Assembly: GCA_019359155.1 (NCBI GenBank)
Contig: JAHHHV010000074.1
Coordinates: 57,028 to 121,027, forward strand
DNA: 64,000 nt
Source: Pegethrix bostrychoides GSE-TBD4-15B
GTDB taxonomy: Bacteria > Cyanobacteriota > Cyanobacteriia > Elainellales > Elainellaceae
Direction of reading: 5' to 3'
The notes under the pieces are model-generated. The model was given only the letters and a program-made list of their open reading frames with translations. It made no database searches and was not told the DNA's origin. The translations under genes were made by a program, and so were the position numbers. Below, in pieces: positions 1 through 9,918 of this stretch. Numbering within the stretch: the stretch's first letter is position 1; every line of letters begins with the position of its first letter.

Positions 1-1193
1 AGCTGTCGCTTGAACAACAGCGGCAGCAATTTCCGGCACTGCACAACAAAACCTACTTCAACTTTGGCGGTCAGGGCACGATGCCGACCGCAGCGATACA
101 GGCGATCCAGCAGGCGCATGAGTATATGCAGCAGGCGGGGCCGTTTTCAGGTGAGGTGAATCAGTGGGTAATGCAGGAAGCCCAGCAGACTCGCGCCCTG
201 ATTGCCGCTGAACTGGGGGTTCCGGCCAGCACCATCAGCCTCACCGAAGATGTCTCGGTCGGCTGCAATATTGCCATTTGGGGCATCGACTGGCAGGCGG
301 GCGACCATCTGCTGCTTTCAGACTGCGAGCATCCCGGCATTGTGGCGGCGGCAGCGGAAGTGGGGCGGCGATTTGGCGTGGAGGTGACGAGCTGCGGCTT
401 GCTGGCAACCCTAAATCAGGGCGATCCGGCAGCGGTGATCGCCGCGCAGCTGCAACCCAACACTAGGCTTGTAATGATCAGCCATGTGCTGTGGAACACA
501 GGGCAGGTCTTGCCGCTAGCCGAAATCATGCGGCAGTGCCATGCTTACCCGACTGCTCGGCCAACGCCCGTGCGCGTCTTGGTGGATGCTGCCCAGTCAG
601 TCGGAATGCTGCCGCTGGATTTGGATGCGCTGGATGTAGATTATTACGCCTTTACGGGACACAAATGGCTCTGCGGCCCCGCCGGAATTGGCGGACTCTA
701 CGTTTCTGAAGCGGCTAGAGACAGCCTATCTCCCACGTTCATCGGCTGGCGCAGCGTTACCAAAAATGCTGTCGGGCATCCAACTGGCTGGCAGCCCGAC
801 GGCAGCCGCTATGAGGTGGCCACGTCTGACTTTTCGCTGTACGGAGCGCTGCGGGCAGCTTTGGCGACGCATCAACAGTGGGGCAACGCCGAGGCTCGCT
901 ATCAGCAGATTTTGAGCCTGAGTCAGCAGCTCTGGCAGCGGCTGAACGCTTTGACCAGCGTGACTTGCCTGCGGACTGCGCCGCCGGAATCGGGGCTGGT
1001 ATCGTTTCAGGTGGGCGACCACAGCGCTGCGACTCACGAGCGGTTGGCAAAGCAATTAGAGCAGCAGCGCGTTTTGATCCGCACGATCCTTGACCCGACC
1101 TGCCTGCGGGCTTGCGTACATTACCTGACGACTGAAGCCGAGATCGAGCGGCTGATTGAGGCGATTCAGCAGGCTCTCGTGAGTGGCCAATAG
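1..1193 (+). CDS. Class V aminotransferase-fold PLP enzyme, probable L-cysteine/cystine C-S lyase (5' end outside window)
   Basis: A PLP-dependent enzyme of the class V aminotransferase fold, the family of cysteine desulfurases and the cyanobacterial cysteine/cystine lyase C-DES, which releases persulfide or sulfide from cyst(e)ine for Fe-S assembly. The reading frame is open to the left edge: before the first ATG at 81 it already reads in frame through NKTYFNFGGQG, a typical C-DES N-terminal segment, so that ATG is internal. The Schiff-base lysine lies in TGHKWLCGPAG about residue 218 of the visible protein, preceded by the cofactor aspartate in VDAAQS. The C-terminal small domain is complete. 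C-DES rather than SufS is chosen from the FNFGGQG start and lack of a mobile Cys loop that I can see; that choice is inference. A 152-bp gap separates it from the next gene. Confidence 0.8.
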   Translation, partial: LSLEQQRQQFPALHNKTYFNFGGQGTMPTAAIQAIQQAHEYMQQAGPFSGEVNQWVMQEAQQTRALIAAELGVPASTISLTEDVSVGCNIAIWGIDWQAGDHLLLSDCEHPGIVAAAAEVGRRFGVEVTSCGLLATLNQGDPAAVIAAQLQPNTRLVMISHVLWNTGQVLPLAEIMRQCHAYPTARPTPVRVLVDAAQSVGMLPLDLDALDVDYYAFTGHKWLCGPAGIGGLYVSEAARDSLSPTFIGWRSVTKNAVGHPTGWQPDGSRYEVATSDFSLYGALRAALATHQQWGNAEARYQQILSLSQQLWQRLNALTSVTCLRTAPPESGLVSFQVGDHSAATHERLAKQLEQQRVLIRTILDPTCLRACVHYLTTEAEIERLIEAIQQALVSGQ

Positions 1194-1275
1194 CGCAGCT
1201 AGCCGCCGCAGGTAACAAGGACTACTCGTTGCTTAACAAAACTACGTTAAGCTGCTGAAAACTGTCAAATTGGGC

Positions 1276-1295
1276 GTAAGTACTTGTAAGTACTT
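1276..1295. repeat. 10-bp tandem duplication upstream of the NDH-2 gene
   Basis: GTAAGTACTT occurs twice head to tail, and AAGTA recurs just downstream. It lies about 50 bp before the oxidoreductase start. It could be an operator or a simple duplication; nothing else supports a function. Confidence 0.5.
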
Positions 1296-1345
1296 AATTT
1301 TAAGTATCGCCGTAGATCTGGATTGAACCGAAGGAGCTTCTGGGC

Positions 1346-2683
1346 ATGACGCAAGCGCATCGCGTGGTGATTGTGGGCGGCGGATTTGGCGGGCTGTATG
1401 CGGCCAAAGAGCTGGGCAAATCTGCGGCTCAGGTGACGCTGATCGACAAGCGCAACTTTCACCTGTTTCAGCCATTGCTCTATCAGGTGGCCACCGGAAC
1501 CCTCTCGCCTGCCGATATCTCATCGCCATTGCGCGGCATCCTCAGCAAGTCTCGCAACGTGCAGGTGCTGATGGACGAGGTGACGGGTATCGACCCAGAG
1601 GCGAACCAAATCACGCTGCGCGAACGCGACCAAAAGATTGACTATGACAGCCTGATTGTGGCGACGGGCGTGAGCCACCACTATTTTGGCAACGACCAGT
1701 GGAAGCCGGATGCGCCGGGACTCAAAACGATTGAAGATGCGCTAGAGATCCGCCGCCGAATTTTTGTGGCGTTTGAAGCGGCTGAAAAAGAGCCAGATCC
1801 CGAACAGCGCAAGGCTTGGCTGACGTTTGTGATTGTGGGTGGTGGCCCAACGGGCGTGGAGCTAGCGGGCGCAATTGCCGAATTGGCCTTCAACACGCTC
1901 AAGGACGATTTCCGCACCATCGACACCACGGAGGCGAAAATTCTGCTGGTGGAAGGACTCGATCGCGTTCTGCCGCCCTATCCGCCCGAACTCTCTGAGA
2001 AAGCGGCTCAGGCGCTAGCGCGGCTGGGCGTGACGGTGCAGACGAAATCGCTGGTGTCCAACATTGCTGACCATGTGGTGACGATCAAGCAGGGCGACGA
2101 AGTCCACGAAGTGCCTGCCCGGACGATTCTCTGGGCGGCGGGCGTGAAGGCATCGACGATGGGCAAGGTGCTGGAGCAGCAGGCGGGCGCAACGCTGGAT
2201 CGCGTCGGGCGGGTGATGGTGGAGCCAGACTTGAGCGTTCCAGGATACCCAAATATTTTTGTGGTGGGCGATTTGGCAAACTATATGCACCAGGGCGATA
2301 GACCGTTACCGGGCGTTGCGCCAGTGGCGGTGCAGGAGGGTAAGTTTGTCGCCAAGCTCATTAAGCAGCGGCTGGCAGGGGCGGCAGCGCAGGCGAAGTT
2401 TGTCTATGATGACGCGGGCAGTCTAGCGGTGATTGGCCAGAACGAAGCTGTAGTGAATATGCGCTCGTTCAAGCTCTCTGGGCCTCCAGCCTGGTTCCTA
2501 TGGATCTTTGCTCACATCTACTATTTAATTGAGTTTGACAACAAGCTGATTGTGACCATTCAGTGGATGTGGAACTACTTCACCCGCAACCGGGGCGCAA
2601 GATTGATTACGGGCGAGAGTTCCTTGGTGCAAGACTACGAGCTGGCAACCGAGCAATCCCCGAAATCCCCGGTTGAAGTTTAG
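1346..2683 (+). CDS. Type II NAD(P)H dehydrogenase (NDH-2)
   Basis: Single-subunit, non-proton-pumping NAD(P)H:quinone oxidoreductase that passes electrons from NAD(P)H through FAD to plastoquinone or menaquinone at the membrane face. The N-terminus carries the FAD-binding Rossmann motif VVIVGGGFGGLYAA (residues 7-20), followed by the family-typical FQPLLYQVATG. A second glycine-rich nucleotide motif, VIVGGGPTGVELAG, sits near residue 162, and the FAD-proximal FVVGDLA near residue 307. The C-terminus has the hydrophobic amphipathic stretch (WFLWIFAHIYYLIEFDNK) that anchors NDH-2 enzymes to the membrane. At 445 residues it is of normal length for cyanobacterial NdbB/NdbC-like proteins; which paralogue it is cannot be decided here. 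The ATG at 1346 has an AGGAG about 10 bases upstream. It appears to be monocistronic. Confidence 0.9.
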   Translation: MTQAHRVVIVGGGFGGLYAAKELGKSAAQVTLIDKRNFHLFQPLLYQVATGTLSPADISSPLRGILSKSRNVQVLMDEVTGIDPEANQITLRERDQKIDYDSLIVATGVSHHYFGNDQWKPDAPGLKTIEDALEIRRRIFVAFEAAEKEPDPEQRKAWLTFVIVGGGPTGVELAGAIAELAFNTLKDDFRTIDTTEAKILLVEGLDRVLPPYPPELSEKAAQALARLGVTVQTKSLVSNIADHVVTIKQGDEVHEVPARTILWAAGVKASTMGKVLEQQAGATLDRVGRVMVEPDLSVPGYPNIFVVGDLANYMHQGDRPLPGVAPVAVQEGKFVAKLIKQRLAGAAAQAKFVYDDAGSLAVIGQNEAVVNMRSFKLSGPPAWFLWIFAHIYYLIEFDNKLIVTIQWMWNYFTRNRGARLITGESSLVQDYELATEQSPKSPVEV

Positions 2684-2778
2684 GCTGAAGTCTAGATTTA
2701 TCCTAAAGTTTCTAAAGAGATTGGCCAGTTACGCTATAACTGTCATATTGGCTAGGGCATATTTGGGGAGTTTTCGCC

Positions 2779-3216
2779 GTGCAGTCTTCTGGATCTAATT
2801 CTGCTTCAACGCTCAATGGTTCAACCCTTAGCGCCGCATGCGCCACGTTAACGATTGAGCTAAGCGAACTCCGCAACCGCAAAGGTCTGATTTGCGTCGC
2901 CCTGTTTGCCGGTCCAGATGGCTATCCCAACGATCCGGATGCAGCAGTGCGCTCCGGCTGCTTTGCGATTGACAGCCTGCCCTGTCAGCTCAGCTTCGAC
3001 AATTTGCCCTACGGCTGGTATGCGGCGGCGGTGCATCACGACGAAGATATGGATGGCAAGCTCACCTGTAACACGCTTGGCATCCCCAAAGAAGGCATTG
3101 GCTTTTCTGGCAACCCGCGCATCTGGAAAGGCATTCCCTCGTTTCAAAAATCCGCCTTCGAGTTTGCGCCAGAGTCACCAGAAATCAACATCACCATGAA
3201 ATATCTCTTGCGGTAG
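2779..3216 (+). CDS. DUF2141 family protein
   Basis: A 145-residue protein of the DUF2141 family, small beta-rich proteins of unknown role in many bacteria. The family signature is visible in the centre and C-terminal half: LPYGWYAAAVHHDEDMDGKL followed by PKEGIGFSGN. It starts at a GTG; no better in-frame ATG precedes the conserved part. No signal peptide or membrane segment is evident. Its last 26 bases overlap the 3' end of the acyltransferase on the other strand, so the two mRNAs would be complementary at their ends. Confidence 0.75.
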   Translation: MQSSGSNSASTLNGSTLSAACATLTIELSELRNRKGLICVALFAGPDGYPNDPDAAVRSGCFAIDSLPCQLSFDNLPYGWYAAAVHHDEDMDGKLTCNTLGIPKEGIGFSGNPRIWKGIPSFQKSAFEFAPESPEINITMKYLLR

Positions 3217-4471
3217 CCTGACTGAGCAGGTTGAGGTTGGTCTGAACGGTCTGCTGAAGCTGCTGGGTGAGTTGGCGAACCGTGCCCTGCCGATCGCGCT
3301 CGTAGTCGGGTAAATAGTCTTGCAGGTTTAGCGGACGACCCACGCGCAAAAATGCCTGCTGCTGACCTTTGGGCGGTGGCTGATCGATGTTGAACACCGA
3401 GCGTTCGAGTCGAGTCAGCGTATCCAAAAACCGCTCCGGGGTGGGATGCTCTGCAACATAGCCGACATAGAGCGCGTCAAAGTTGAGGACGCGAGCCAGC
3501 GACTGACGCATCAGCTCCCACTCATCCGCGCCGTTGACCAGAATTTGATTAGAGCCGTCTTCGTTCAGGTCGTAGCGCCGCTCAAGGGCTTGCTGAATCC
3601 GGTAGACGCGCTCGCGGTTAGGTTCGTGAGGCGCGGGGGTGAGGCTCAGCCGCTGCTCGCACTGCGCCAATATTTCGGCCTTGATGGCGGCAATCCGTTG
3701 GTTCCAGTCGATATCTTCAAGTTCAAGCTTTGCATCAGCCGTCAGCGCCAGCCCATACTCTTGCTCAAACCGGCGCATCACCGCCGCCGAGACGACGCGC
3801 AGGCGGCTGTAGAGATCGCCAGATGCACCAGATCCAGATCCGCCAGACGCGCCAAGTTCAGAGATTCCTAGCCGTTGCTCCAGCCGTTGTAGACTGCGCT
3901 GAATAATCGGCTGCATCGAGCCGCTGTAGCGATATTTAAGGCTGATGGGCACGACCCAAAAATCGCGCGCCTCGCCTTTTTTAGCCTGCTTCGCTATCGC
4001 CTGAAGCGCCATCTGCACTGCGCCCGGCCGAAATGGCATCACCGTATCGTTTTGAAACGAGCAGCCGCCCTCTGGAAAAATCACCAGCCGACAGTCGGGC
4101 TGCGCCAATAGCTTCAAGGTCTGTGCCACGCTGTCTCGATCTGCCTGCCCACGCCGAATTGAATAGCCGCCAATCCGCTGCAACAGCCAGCCTTCTAGTC
4201 TGCCAAACCGCTCATGCGCCGCCATGTAGTAAAACGGGCGACCCACCCGCCCAGAGAAGCCAAACATCACCAGCGGATCGTTAAACGTCGGGTGGTTGCA
4301 GAGCAGCAGGCAGGGCGAGTTTTGCAGTGTAGATAGCTGGACTTTGGGTTCAGTGCTAATCACCAGCTCTAGTCCAGCGCGCTGCCGCAGCAGCCAGGGC
4401 GAAACAGATTGCAGCAGCTTGACAAAATTGGGGGTGAGCTTGGGTGGATAGAAGGACTGGTTAGGCGGCAT
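3191..4471 (-). CDS. 1-acyl-sn-glycerol-3-phosphate acyltransferase family protein (PlsC-like)
   Basis: Member of the lysophospholipid acyltransferase (PlsC/LPLAT) superfamily, which transfers an acyl chain from acyl-ACP or acyl-CoA to a lysophospholipid or related acceptor. The catalytic NHPTFND (Hx4D motif) lies near residue 78 and the acyl-acceptor motif FPEGG near residue 153. At 426 residues it is much longer than the roughly 220-250 residues of core PlsC; the extra C-terminal half has no motif I recognise and probably specifies a different acceptor. It lacks clear transmembrane helices, unlike the usual PlsC. The ATG at 4471 gives a good N-terminus. It is convergent with, and overlaps, the DUF2141 gene. 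Confidence 0.8.
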   Translation of the reverse strand: MPPNQSFYPPKLTPNFVKLLQSVSPWLLRQRAGLELVISTEPKVQLSTLQNSPCLLLCNHPTFNDPLVMFGFSGRVGRPFYYMAAHERFGRLEGWLLQRIGGYSIRRGQADRDSVAQTLKLLAQPDCRLVIFPEGGCSFQNDTVMPFRPGAVQMALQAIAKQAKKGEARDFWVVPISLKYRYSGSMQPIIQRSLQRLEQRLGISELGASGGSGSGASGDLYSRLRVVSAAVMRRFEQEYGLALTADAKLELEDIDWNQRIAAIKAEILAQCEQRLSLTPAPHEPNRERVYRIQQALERRYDLNEDGSNQILVNGADEWELMRQSLARVLNFDALYVGYVAEHPTPERFLDTLTRLERSVFNIDQPPPKGQQQAFLRVGRPLNLQDYLPDYERDRQGTVRQLTQQLQQTVQTNLNLLSQATARDISW

Positions 4472-4609
4472 GGCGAATCAGTAAAGCTTGCTTTGAATTG
4501 TGAGAAGGTTCAGCCAGAGATGTCAAGCCAGAGCGACTCTAGAATCTCGAAATCTTTCCGTAGAAACAAGAGTCGGCTGAAATCCAGCGCTAGGATGTCA
4601 CTATAGCGA

Positions 4610-4654
4610 GGCAGTGACAGAACAGGCAGTGACAGAACAGGCAGTGACAGAACA
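4610..4654. repeat. Three tandem copies of a 15-bp repeat upstream of transaldolase
   Basis: GGCAGTGACAGAACA is present three times without interruption or mismatch, in the 296-bp gap between the divergent acyltransferase and transaldolase genes. It lies about 115 bp ahead of the transaldolase ATG. A 15-bp period is not a helical repeat, so slippage duplication is as likely as a binding array. The rest of the gap shows no gene. Confidence 0.85.
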
Positions 4655-4767
4655 ATGGCGGCGGGTAAGTGGGGTAGGCTACCCCTCGAAACCAGAACGG
4701 TCTGGTAGGCTGGTCAACAGCCTGAGTTGGCACAAGTCTTCTAAACAAACAACCGAAGGATAAACCG

Positions 4768-5943
4768 ATGGCTGAAAAGAATTTGCTAGAGCAGCTTCGA
4801 GAGATGACGGTAGTCGTGGCAGATACCGGAGACATCCAGGCGATTCAAAAATTTACGCCTCGGGATGCCACCACTAATCCCTCACTGATTACCGCCGCTG
4901 CCCAAATGCCGGAATATCAGGAAATTGTCGATGAAACGCTGAAGAAAGCGAAGCAGGATGCGGGTTCGGGCGCTTCCGACAAAGAGATAGCGACCTTAGC
5001 CTTTGATCGCCTTGCAGTGGCCTTTGGCCTCAAGATTTTGGAAATCGTCCCCAAGCGCGTCTCCACCGAGGTCGATGCTCGCCTCTCCTACGACACCGAG
5101 GCCACCATCGAAAAAGGCCGCTATTTGATTTCAGAGTACGAAGCCGCCGGAATTAGCCGTGAGCGGGTGCTGATTAAAATTGCCTCAACCTGGGAAGGCA
5201 TTAAGGCCGCCGAAGTGCTGGAAAAGGAAGGCATCCACTGCAACCTGACGCTGCTGTTTGGGATCCACCAGGCGATTGCCTGCGCTGAGGCAGGCGCGAC
5301 GCTGATTTCGCCGTTCGTGGGTCGCATCTTGGACTGGTACAAAAAAGACACTGGCAAAGACTATGCCCCCACCGAAGATCCGGGCGTGGTTTCCGTGACC
5401 AGCATCTACAACTACTACAAAAAGTACGGCCACAAGACCGAAGTCATGGGCGCGAGCTTCCGCAACATTGGCGAAATTGTCGAGCTAGCGGGCTGCGATC
5501 TGCTGACGATCTCTCCGGGCCTGCTGGGCGAGCTGCAAGCGACCACGGGCGAGCTAGTTCGCAAGCTTGACCCCGAAAAAGCCGCGACGATGACCATCGA
5601 CCAGATCGCAATGGACAAAGCCACCTTTGACCAGATGCATACCGCTGACCGGATGGCTTCCGAGAAGCTAGACGAAGGGATCAAAGGCTTCACCAAAGCG
5701 CTAGAAACATTAGAAACGCTGTTGGCTACTCGCTTAGCTCACTTAGATGAGAGTGCTCTTGTCAGCCCGCTTGCCGAAAACGTGTTCCATGCTTACGATC
5801 TGGACGGCGATGGCTTCATCACCCGTGAAGAGTGGATGGGCACAGATGCGGTATTTGATGCGCTTGACTCTAACAAAGACGGCAAAATTACCCCAGAAGA
5901 AATGGGCGCGGGTCTAGGCGCAGTGCCAGAGCTTGTGAAGTAA
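4768..5943 (+). CDS. tal: Transaldolase with C-terminal EF-hand pair
   Basis: Transaldolase of the oxidative pentose phosphate pathway, moving a three-carbon dihydroxyacetone unit between sedoheptulose 7-phosphate and glyceraldehyde 3-phosphate. The TalB-type (beta/alpha)8 barrel spans about residues 1-325; it starts with the family motif DATTNPSL near residue 34, and the Schiff-base lysine is in [12 protein letters not shown] near residue 135. After the barrel come two EF-hand loops: [13 protein letters not shown] (about residue 349) and [13 protein letters not shown] (about 373), both with acidic residues at the calcium-coordinating positions. The fusion makes it about 60-70 residues longer than plain transaldolases; such fusions occur in other cyanobacteria. 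A clear intrinsic terminator follows, and GAAGGA precedes the ATG. Confidence 0.95.
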   Translation: MAEKNLLEQLREMTVVVADTGDIQAIQKFTPRDATTNPSLITAAAQMPEYQEIVDETLKKAKQDAGSGASDKEIATLAFDRLAVAFGLKILEIVPKRVSTEVDARLSYDTEATIEKGRYLISEYEAAGISRERVLIKIASTWEGIKAAEVLEKEGIHCNLTLLFGIHQAIACAEAGATLISPFVGRILDWYKKDTGKDYAPTEDPGVVSVTSIYNYYKKYGHKTEVMGASFRNIGEIVELAGCDLLTISPGLLGELQATTGELVRKLDPEKAATMTIDQIAMDKATFDQMHTADRMASEKLDEGIKGFTKALETLETLLATRLAHLDESALVSPLAENVFHAYDLDGDGFITREEWMGTDAVFDALDSNKDGKITPEEMGAGLGAVPELVK

Positions 5944-5972
5944 CGCTGAAATCACTCTCAAGCTTTACGTTG

Positions 5973-5996
5973 AGCGGGCAAGCTGCCCGCTTTTTT
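5973..5996 (+). terminator. Intrinsic terminator of transaldolase
   Basis: AGCGGGCA and TGCCCGCT form an 8-bp perfect stem with a 3-base loop, followed by a run of T. It is 30 bp past the transaldolase stop. Confidence 0.9.
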
Positions 5997-6039
5997 AATT
6001 AGTTGACCTATTTAATTAGGTTTAATTAGGTTGACCTAG

Positions 6040-6948
6040 CTAAGTTGACGTAGCCTGCTGATTTAGCGCATCCGCAAGCTGCATAATTTCTGCTCTCATA
6101 GACAATTGCTCTAGCCAGGTCGCCGGAATGCTCGACTCGCCGTAGTGAGCGCCCGCAATCTGTCCGGCAATGGCAGCAGTCGTGTCGGCATCATCGCCCA
6201 GGTTGGCCGCCGTCAAAATTGCATCCTTAAAGCTGCTAGTTGTCCAGAAGCACCAGAGGGCGGCTTCTAGACTAGCCACCACATAGCCTGTGCCTCGGAC
6301 TTCGTCGCGGCTTTTCTGCTGATACTCGCCGCTGGCAATCGCCTGAATCGCAGCAGATTCTGCAATATCTAGATCACCCCGTAGGATTTCAGGCTTGTCC
6401 GCACCCGCCAGCGCCAGCCGCAGCAGCTCGCCAAACAGCCGACTTGCATCAATACATTCAGCCGCGCCATGCGTCGTCCGCGAACTCTCCCCGCAAAAAT
6501 GCAGCAGCTTGTCTCGATCGGCGCAGTAAAACATTGGCACTGGCGCGAGCCGCATCAGGCAGCCATTCCCTGCTGACTGTGGATCTGAGGAGCCGCTGAA
6601 CGGATTGCCAGAGCGCTTATACTGCCGCAATGCCTGACTGACAGTGCCGCCAATATCGAAGCATTCGCCTGTGCTGCTGAGGTAGCCCTGCTCCCACCAG
6701 CGACAGTAGCGCTGCATTTGATCAGCTGCATCAAAGCCTTGCTGCTCAACCAGACTCGTTGCCAAGCAGAGCGCCATTGAGGTATCGTCTGTCCACTGAC
6801 CGGGCTGGAGCTGAAACGGCCCACCGCCCACCATGTCACACAGGGGCAGAAAAGAACCGCGCGGCTTGAATTCAACCGCGGTGCCGACTGCGTCTCCGGC
6901 GGCCAGACCCAGCAAGCAGCCGCGAAACCGTTCTGTTAGGGGGAGCAT
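6040..6948 (-). CDS. ADP-ribosylglycohydrolase family protein
   Basis: A 302-residue member of the DraG/ARH family, dinuclear-magnesium hydrolases that remove ADP-ribose from proteins or small molecules. The family landmarks are all visible: GCLLGLAAGDAVG at residues 10-22, the metal-binding WTDDTSM near residue 52, and the C-terminal GDDADTTAAIAGQIAG near residue 253. No ADP-ribosyltransferase gene is adjacent, so its target is unknown; in cyanobacteria without DraT these proteins are usually annotated only by family. It is likely cotranscribed with the lipoprotein gene 11 bp upstream. Confidence 0.88.
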   Translation of the reverse strand: MLPLTERFRGCLLGLAAGDAVGTAVEFKPRGSFLPLCDMVGGGPFQLQPGQWTDDTSMALCLATSLVEQQGFDAADQMQRYCRWWEQGYLSSTGECFDIGGTVSQALRQYKRSGNPFSGSSDPQSAGNGCLMRLAPVPMFYCADRDKLLHFCGESSRTTHGAAECIDASRLFGELLRLALAGADKPEILRGDLDIAESAAIQAIASGEYQQKSRDEVRGTGYVVASLEAALWCFWTTSSFKDAILTAANLGDDADTTAAIAGQIAGAHYGESSIPATWLEQLSMRAEIMQLADALNQQATST

Positions 6949-6959
6949 CTAGCTGCGAC

Positions 6960-7403
6960 CTAGCTGCCGACCGTGCCGGTTTCTTCGAGCACAACCTGAT
7001 TTTCAGCCTGGACGACCTGCACAAAGCAGCTGTTGTTGGGGTAGAGCCGCACATAGGTTGCCGCCTCGCCGTCTGCCCGGTAGGTAATGCTGCCATCTGA
7101 ATTGGAGGCTAAAACCGCAGGCGCGTTGTTGAGCGTCGTCTGGTCAGGTTTGCGGCCAAAAGTCATTGTCGGTTGGTCTCCCTGCCAAACCACTTTGGCA
7201 AAGTAGTTGGCCGTCGTGCAGCTGGCGTTCTGACGCGGGGCTGAGGTGGCAGCACCTGGAGCAGCCGGATCAGCGGGCGCTTGATCGGTGGGTGTAGAGC
7301 CATCGGACAGCAGATTGGTCAGACTGTCGCAGCTTGTCGCTAGCGTTGCCATTAGTCCGAGCATCAGCATTTGAATCGGGTGCAGGTATTTCATATCTAT
7401 CAC
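6960..7403 (-). CDS. Putative small lipoprotein, function unknown
   Basis: A 147-residue protein with a hydrophobic N-terminus ending in LATSC, an acceptable although non-ideal lipobox, followed by a Ser/Thr/Pro/Ala-rich linker with no charge clusters. The globular part (from about residue 60) contains two cysteines, one after the linker and one in NNSCFVQV, that could form a disulfide. I recognise no domain. Translation may begin at the first Met or at the fourth residue (MKYLH). The gene ends 11 bp before the ADP-ribosylglycohydrolase start on the same strand, so a two-gene operon is likely. Confidence 0.65.
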   Translation of the reverse strand: MIDMKYLHPIQMLMLGLMATLATSCDSLTNLLSDGSTPTDQAPADPAAPGAATSAPRQNASCTTANYFAKVVWQGDQPTMTFGRKPDQTTLNNAPAVLASNSDGSITYRADGEAATYVRLYPNNSCFVQVVQAENQVVLEETGTVGS

Positions 7404-7511
7404 AGTTAGCAGGAGTGATTTTATTTGGACTGTAGAAAAATATTAGTTCAAAACGCTGAGCAGAGTGAGCCTCAGCAAACATTTTTTCTAATCTCACTAG
7501 AAAATCTAAAT

Positions 7512-7539
7512 AAAAATCCCCCTGCCCGAAGGCAGAGGG
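7512..7539 (-). terminator. Intrinsic terminator of the psaAB operon
   Basis: Read on the minus strand, CCCTCTGCC and GGCAGGGGG pair across a TTCG tetraloop and are followed by ATTTTTATTT. It lies 25 bp past the psaB stop. Confidence 0.93.
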
Positions 7540-7563
7540 AGCAGAGTTAATTTCCTAACCCAA

Positions 7564-9792
7564 TTAACCGTATCGACTCGCCGTTGAGGCAATCAAGAAG
7601 GCGGCGTAGGTCAAGATATAGCCCACTGTGAAGTGCGCCAGCCCCACTACGCGACCCTGAATAATCGACATGGCCACTGGTTTATCCTTCCAGCGAACCA
7701 AGTTCGCCAGCGGCGTGCGCTCATGCGCCCAAACCAGCGTTTCGATTAGCTCCTGCCAGTAGCCTCTCCAGGAGATCAAGAACATGAAGCCCGTTGCCCA
7801 AACTAGGTGGCCGAATAGGAACATCCAGGCCCAGACGGACAGCGCGTTCATGCCGTAGGGGTTGTAGCCGTTGATCAGCTGAGCGGAGTTGAGCCAGAGA
7901 TAGTCTCGCAGCCAACCCATCAGATAGGTCGAAGACTCGTTGAACTGAGCCACGTTGCCCTGCCAGACCGCTAGGTGCTTCCAGTGCCAGTAGAAGGTGA
8001 CCCAACCAATCGTGTTGAGCATCCAGAACATGGCGAGATAGAAGGAGTCCCAGGCGGAGATGTCGCAGGTGCCGCCCCGGCCAGGGCCATCACAAGGGAA
8101 GGCATAACCGAAGTCTTTCTTGTCGGGCATCAGCTTCGAGCCGCGAGCGTCCAGCGCGCCCTTGACAAGAATCAGCGTCGTGGTATGCAGACCTAGCGCA
8201 ATCGCGTGGTGTACCAGGAAGTCGCCAGGGCCAATGGTCAAGAACAGCGAGTTGTTGCCGCTGTTGATGGCCGCCAGCCAGTTGGGCAGCCAGACGTTGC
8301 CGTGGTTTGGCCAAGCCGTGGAGGCAATGCTGTCTGGGTTGGAGAGCAGCGTGTCAAAGCCGTAGAGCAGCTTACCGTGCGATGCCTGAATGAACTGAGC
8401 AAACACTGGCTCAACCAGAATCTGCTTTTCGGGCGTACCGAAAGCCTGCATCACGTCGTTGTGGACATAGATTCCCAGGGTGTGGAAGCCCAGGAACAGC
8501 GACACCCAGCTCAGGTGCGAGATGATCGCCTCTTTATGTTGCAGCACTCGGTCGAGCACGTTGCCTTTGTTCTGAGCCGGATCATAGTCCCGAACCAAGA
8601 AAATGGCGCCATGCGCGAAGGCTCCCACCATGATGAAGCCAGCAATGTACTGGTGGTGCGTATAGAGTGCGGCCTGAGTCGTGTAGTCGCGCGCCATGAA
8701 GGCGTAGGGCGGCAGCGAGTACATATGCTGCGCTACCAGCGAGGTGATCACGCCCAGCGCGGCCAAAGCCAGAGCTAGCTGGAAGTGCAGCGAGTTGTTC
8801 AGGGTGTCATAGAGACCCTGGTGCGGCAGGTTGAACTGCCCTTCACTCTTGCCGCCAATTAGACCCTTCTTCGAGTCGAGCATGTCTTTGATGTTGTGCC
8901 CGATGCCGAAGTTGGTGCGGTACATGTGACCCGCGATGATGAAGATCACGGCAATCGCCAGATGGTGATGTGCCATGTCGGTGAGCCACAGGGACTCGGT
9001 CTGCGGGTGGAAGCCGCCCAAGAAGGTGAGGATGGCTGTGCCAGAACCCTGCGCCGAGTTGAAGATATGGCCTGCGGTGTCAGGATTGTCGGCGTAAACG
9101 CCCCAGTTGCCCGTAAAGAACGGAGCCAGACCTGCCGGGTGAGGTTTGACCGAGAGGAAGTTATCCCAACCCACATGCTGTCCGCGAGATTCAGGGATAG
9201 CAACATGGATCAGGTGTCCCGCCCAAGCCAGAGAGCTAACACCAAACAGACCGGCCAAATGGTGGTTAAGGCGCGATTCAGCGTTCTTGAACCAAGATAG
9301 GCTCGGACGGAACTTGGGCTGAAGGTGCAACCAGCCTGCAAACAACATCACTGCCGCCAGGATCATCAAAAAGATCGAACCCTGGTAGAGGTCGCTGTTG
9401 TGGCGCATCCCAATCGTGTACCACCAATGGTAGATACCCGAATAGGTAATATTGACCGGGTAAGAAGCGCCTGCGCGCGTGAAGGCATCCACCGCAGCTT
9501 GGCCGAAGTGAGGATCCCAAATTGCATGTGCGATTGGGCGGGTGTTGAGCGGGTCTTTAATCCACTGTTCAAAGTTGCCTTGCCAAGCGACGTGGAACAG
9601 GTTGCCGGATGTCCAGAGGAAGATGATTGCCAGATGGCCAAAGTGCGAAGCAAAAATCTTTTGGTAAAGATTCTCTTCGGTCATGCCATCGTGGCTTTCA
9701 AAGTCGTGGGCTGTGGCAATGCCGTACCAGATCCGTCTTGTGGTTGGATCTTGCGCCAGACCTTGGCTAAATTTGGGAAATTTAGTTGCCAT
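7564..9792 (-). CDS. psaB: Photosystem I P700 chlorophyll a apoprotein A2 (PsaB)
   Basis: One of the two core reaction-centre subunits of photosystem I in the thylakoid membrane; with PsaA it binds P700, the antenna chlorophylls, A0/A1 and half of the Fx cluster. The 742-residue protein begins [16 protein letters not shown] and shows the expected eleven-helix, histidine-rich pattern. The Fx-ligating loop [15 protein letters not shown], which supplies two cysteines, lies near residue 568. It is the second gene of the psaA-psaB operon, 126 bp behind psaA; that gap contains a weak hairpin (GGTGGG near 9851 with CCCACC near 9890) that could adjust message stability. No stress-specific paralogue features were noticed. 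Confidence 0.98.
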   Translation of the reverse strand: MATKFPKFSQGLAQDPTTRRIWYGIATAHDFESHDGMTEENLYQKIFASHFGHLAIIFLWTSGNLFHVAWQGNFEQWIKDPLNTRPIAHAIWDPHFGQAAVDAFTRAGASYPVNITYSGIYHWWYTIGMRHNSDLYQGSIFLMILAAVMLFAGWLHLQPKFRPSLSWFKNAESRLNHHLAGLFGVSSLAWAGHLIHVAIPESRGQHVGWDNFLSVKPHPAGLAPFFTGNWGVYADNPDTAGHIFNSAQGSGTAILTFLGGFHPQTESLWLTDMAHHHLAIAVIFIIAGHMYRTNFGIGHNIKDMLDSKKGLIGGKSEGQFNLPHQGLYDTLNNSLHFQLALALAALGVITSLVAQHMYSLPPYAFMARDYTTQAALYTHHQYIAGFIMVGAFAHGAIFLVRDYDPAQNKGNVLDRVLQHKEAIISHLSWVSLFLGFHTLGIYVHNDVMQAFGTPEKQILVEPVFAQFIQASHGKLLYGFDTLLSNPDSIASTAWPNHGNVWLPNWLAAINSGNNSLFLTIGPGDFLVHHAIALGLHTTTLILVKGALDARGSKLMPDKKDFGYAFPCDGPGRGGTCDISAWDSFYLAMFWMLNTIGWVTFYWHWKHLAVWQGNVAQFNESSTYLMGWLRDYLWLNSAQLINGYNPYGMNALSVWAWMFLFGHLVWATGFMFLISWRGYWQELIETLVWAHERTPLANLVRWKDKPVAMSIIQGRVVGLAHFTVGYILTYAAFLIASTASRYG

Positions 9793-9918
9793 AAGTCCTA
9801 ATTGAAGGTTCTCAATTGACTAGCAGTTTTTTATAGCTCTATCTGGGAAAGGTGGGCTTTGGCCTGCGGTTTTCACCGAGGGCTTTCAACCCACCACCCG
9901 TCTAGAGAGGTTGGACAG

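Noticed and set aside
4768..5943. Two separate genes, transaldolase plus an EF-hand protein
   Set aside because: The frame is continuous with no internal stop or start signals, and such fusions are known in cyanobacteria.
8206..8778. 190-residue plus-strand frame opposite psaB, and a similar 267-residue frame at 10291-11094 opposite psaA
   Set aside because: Both are antisense to strongly conserved reaction-centre genes, have no start context or family resemblance, and arise from codon bias of the real strand.
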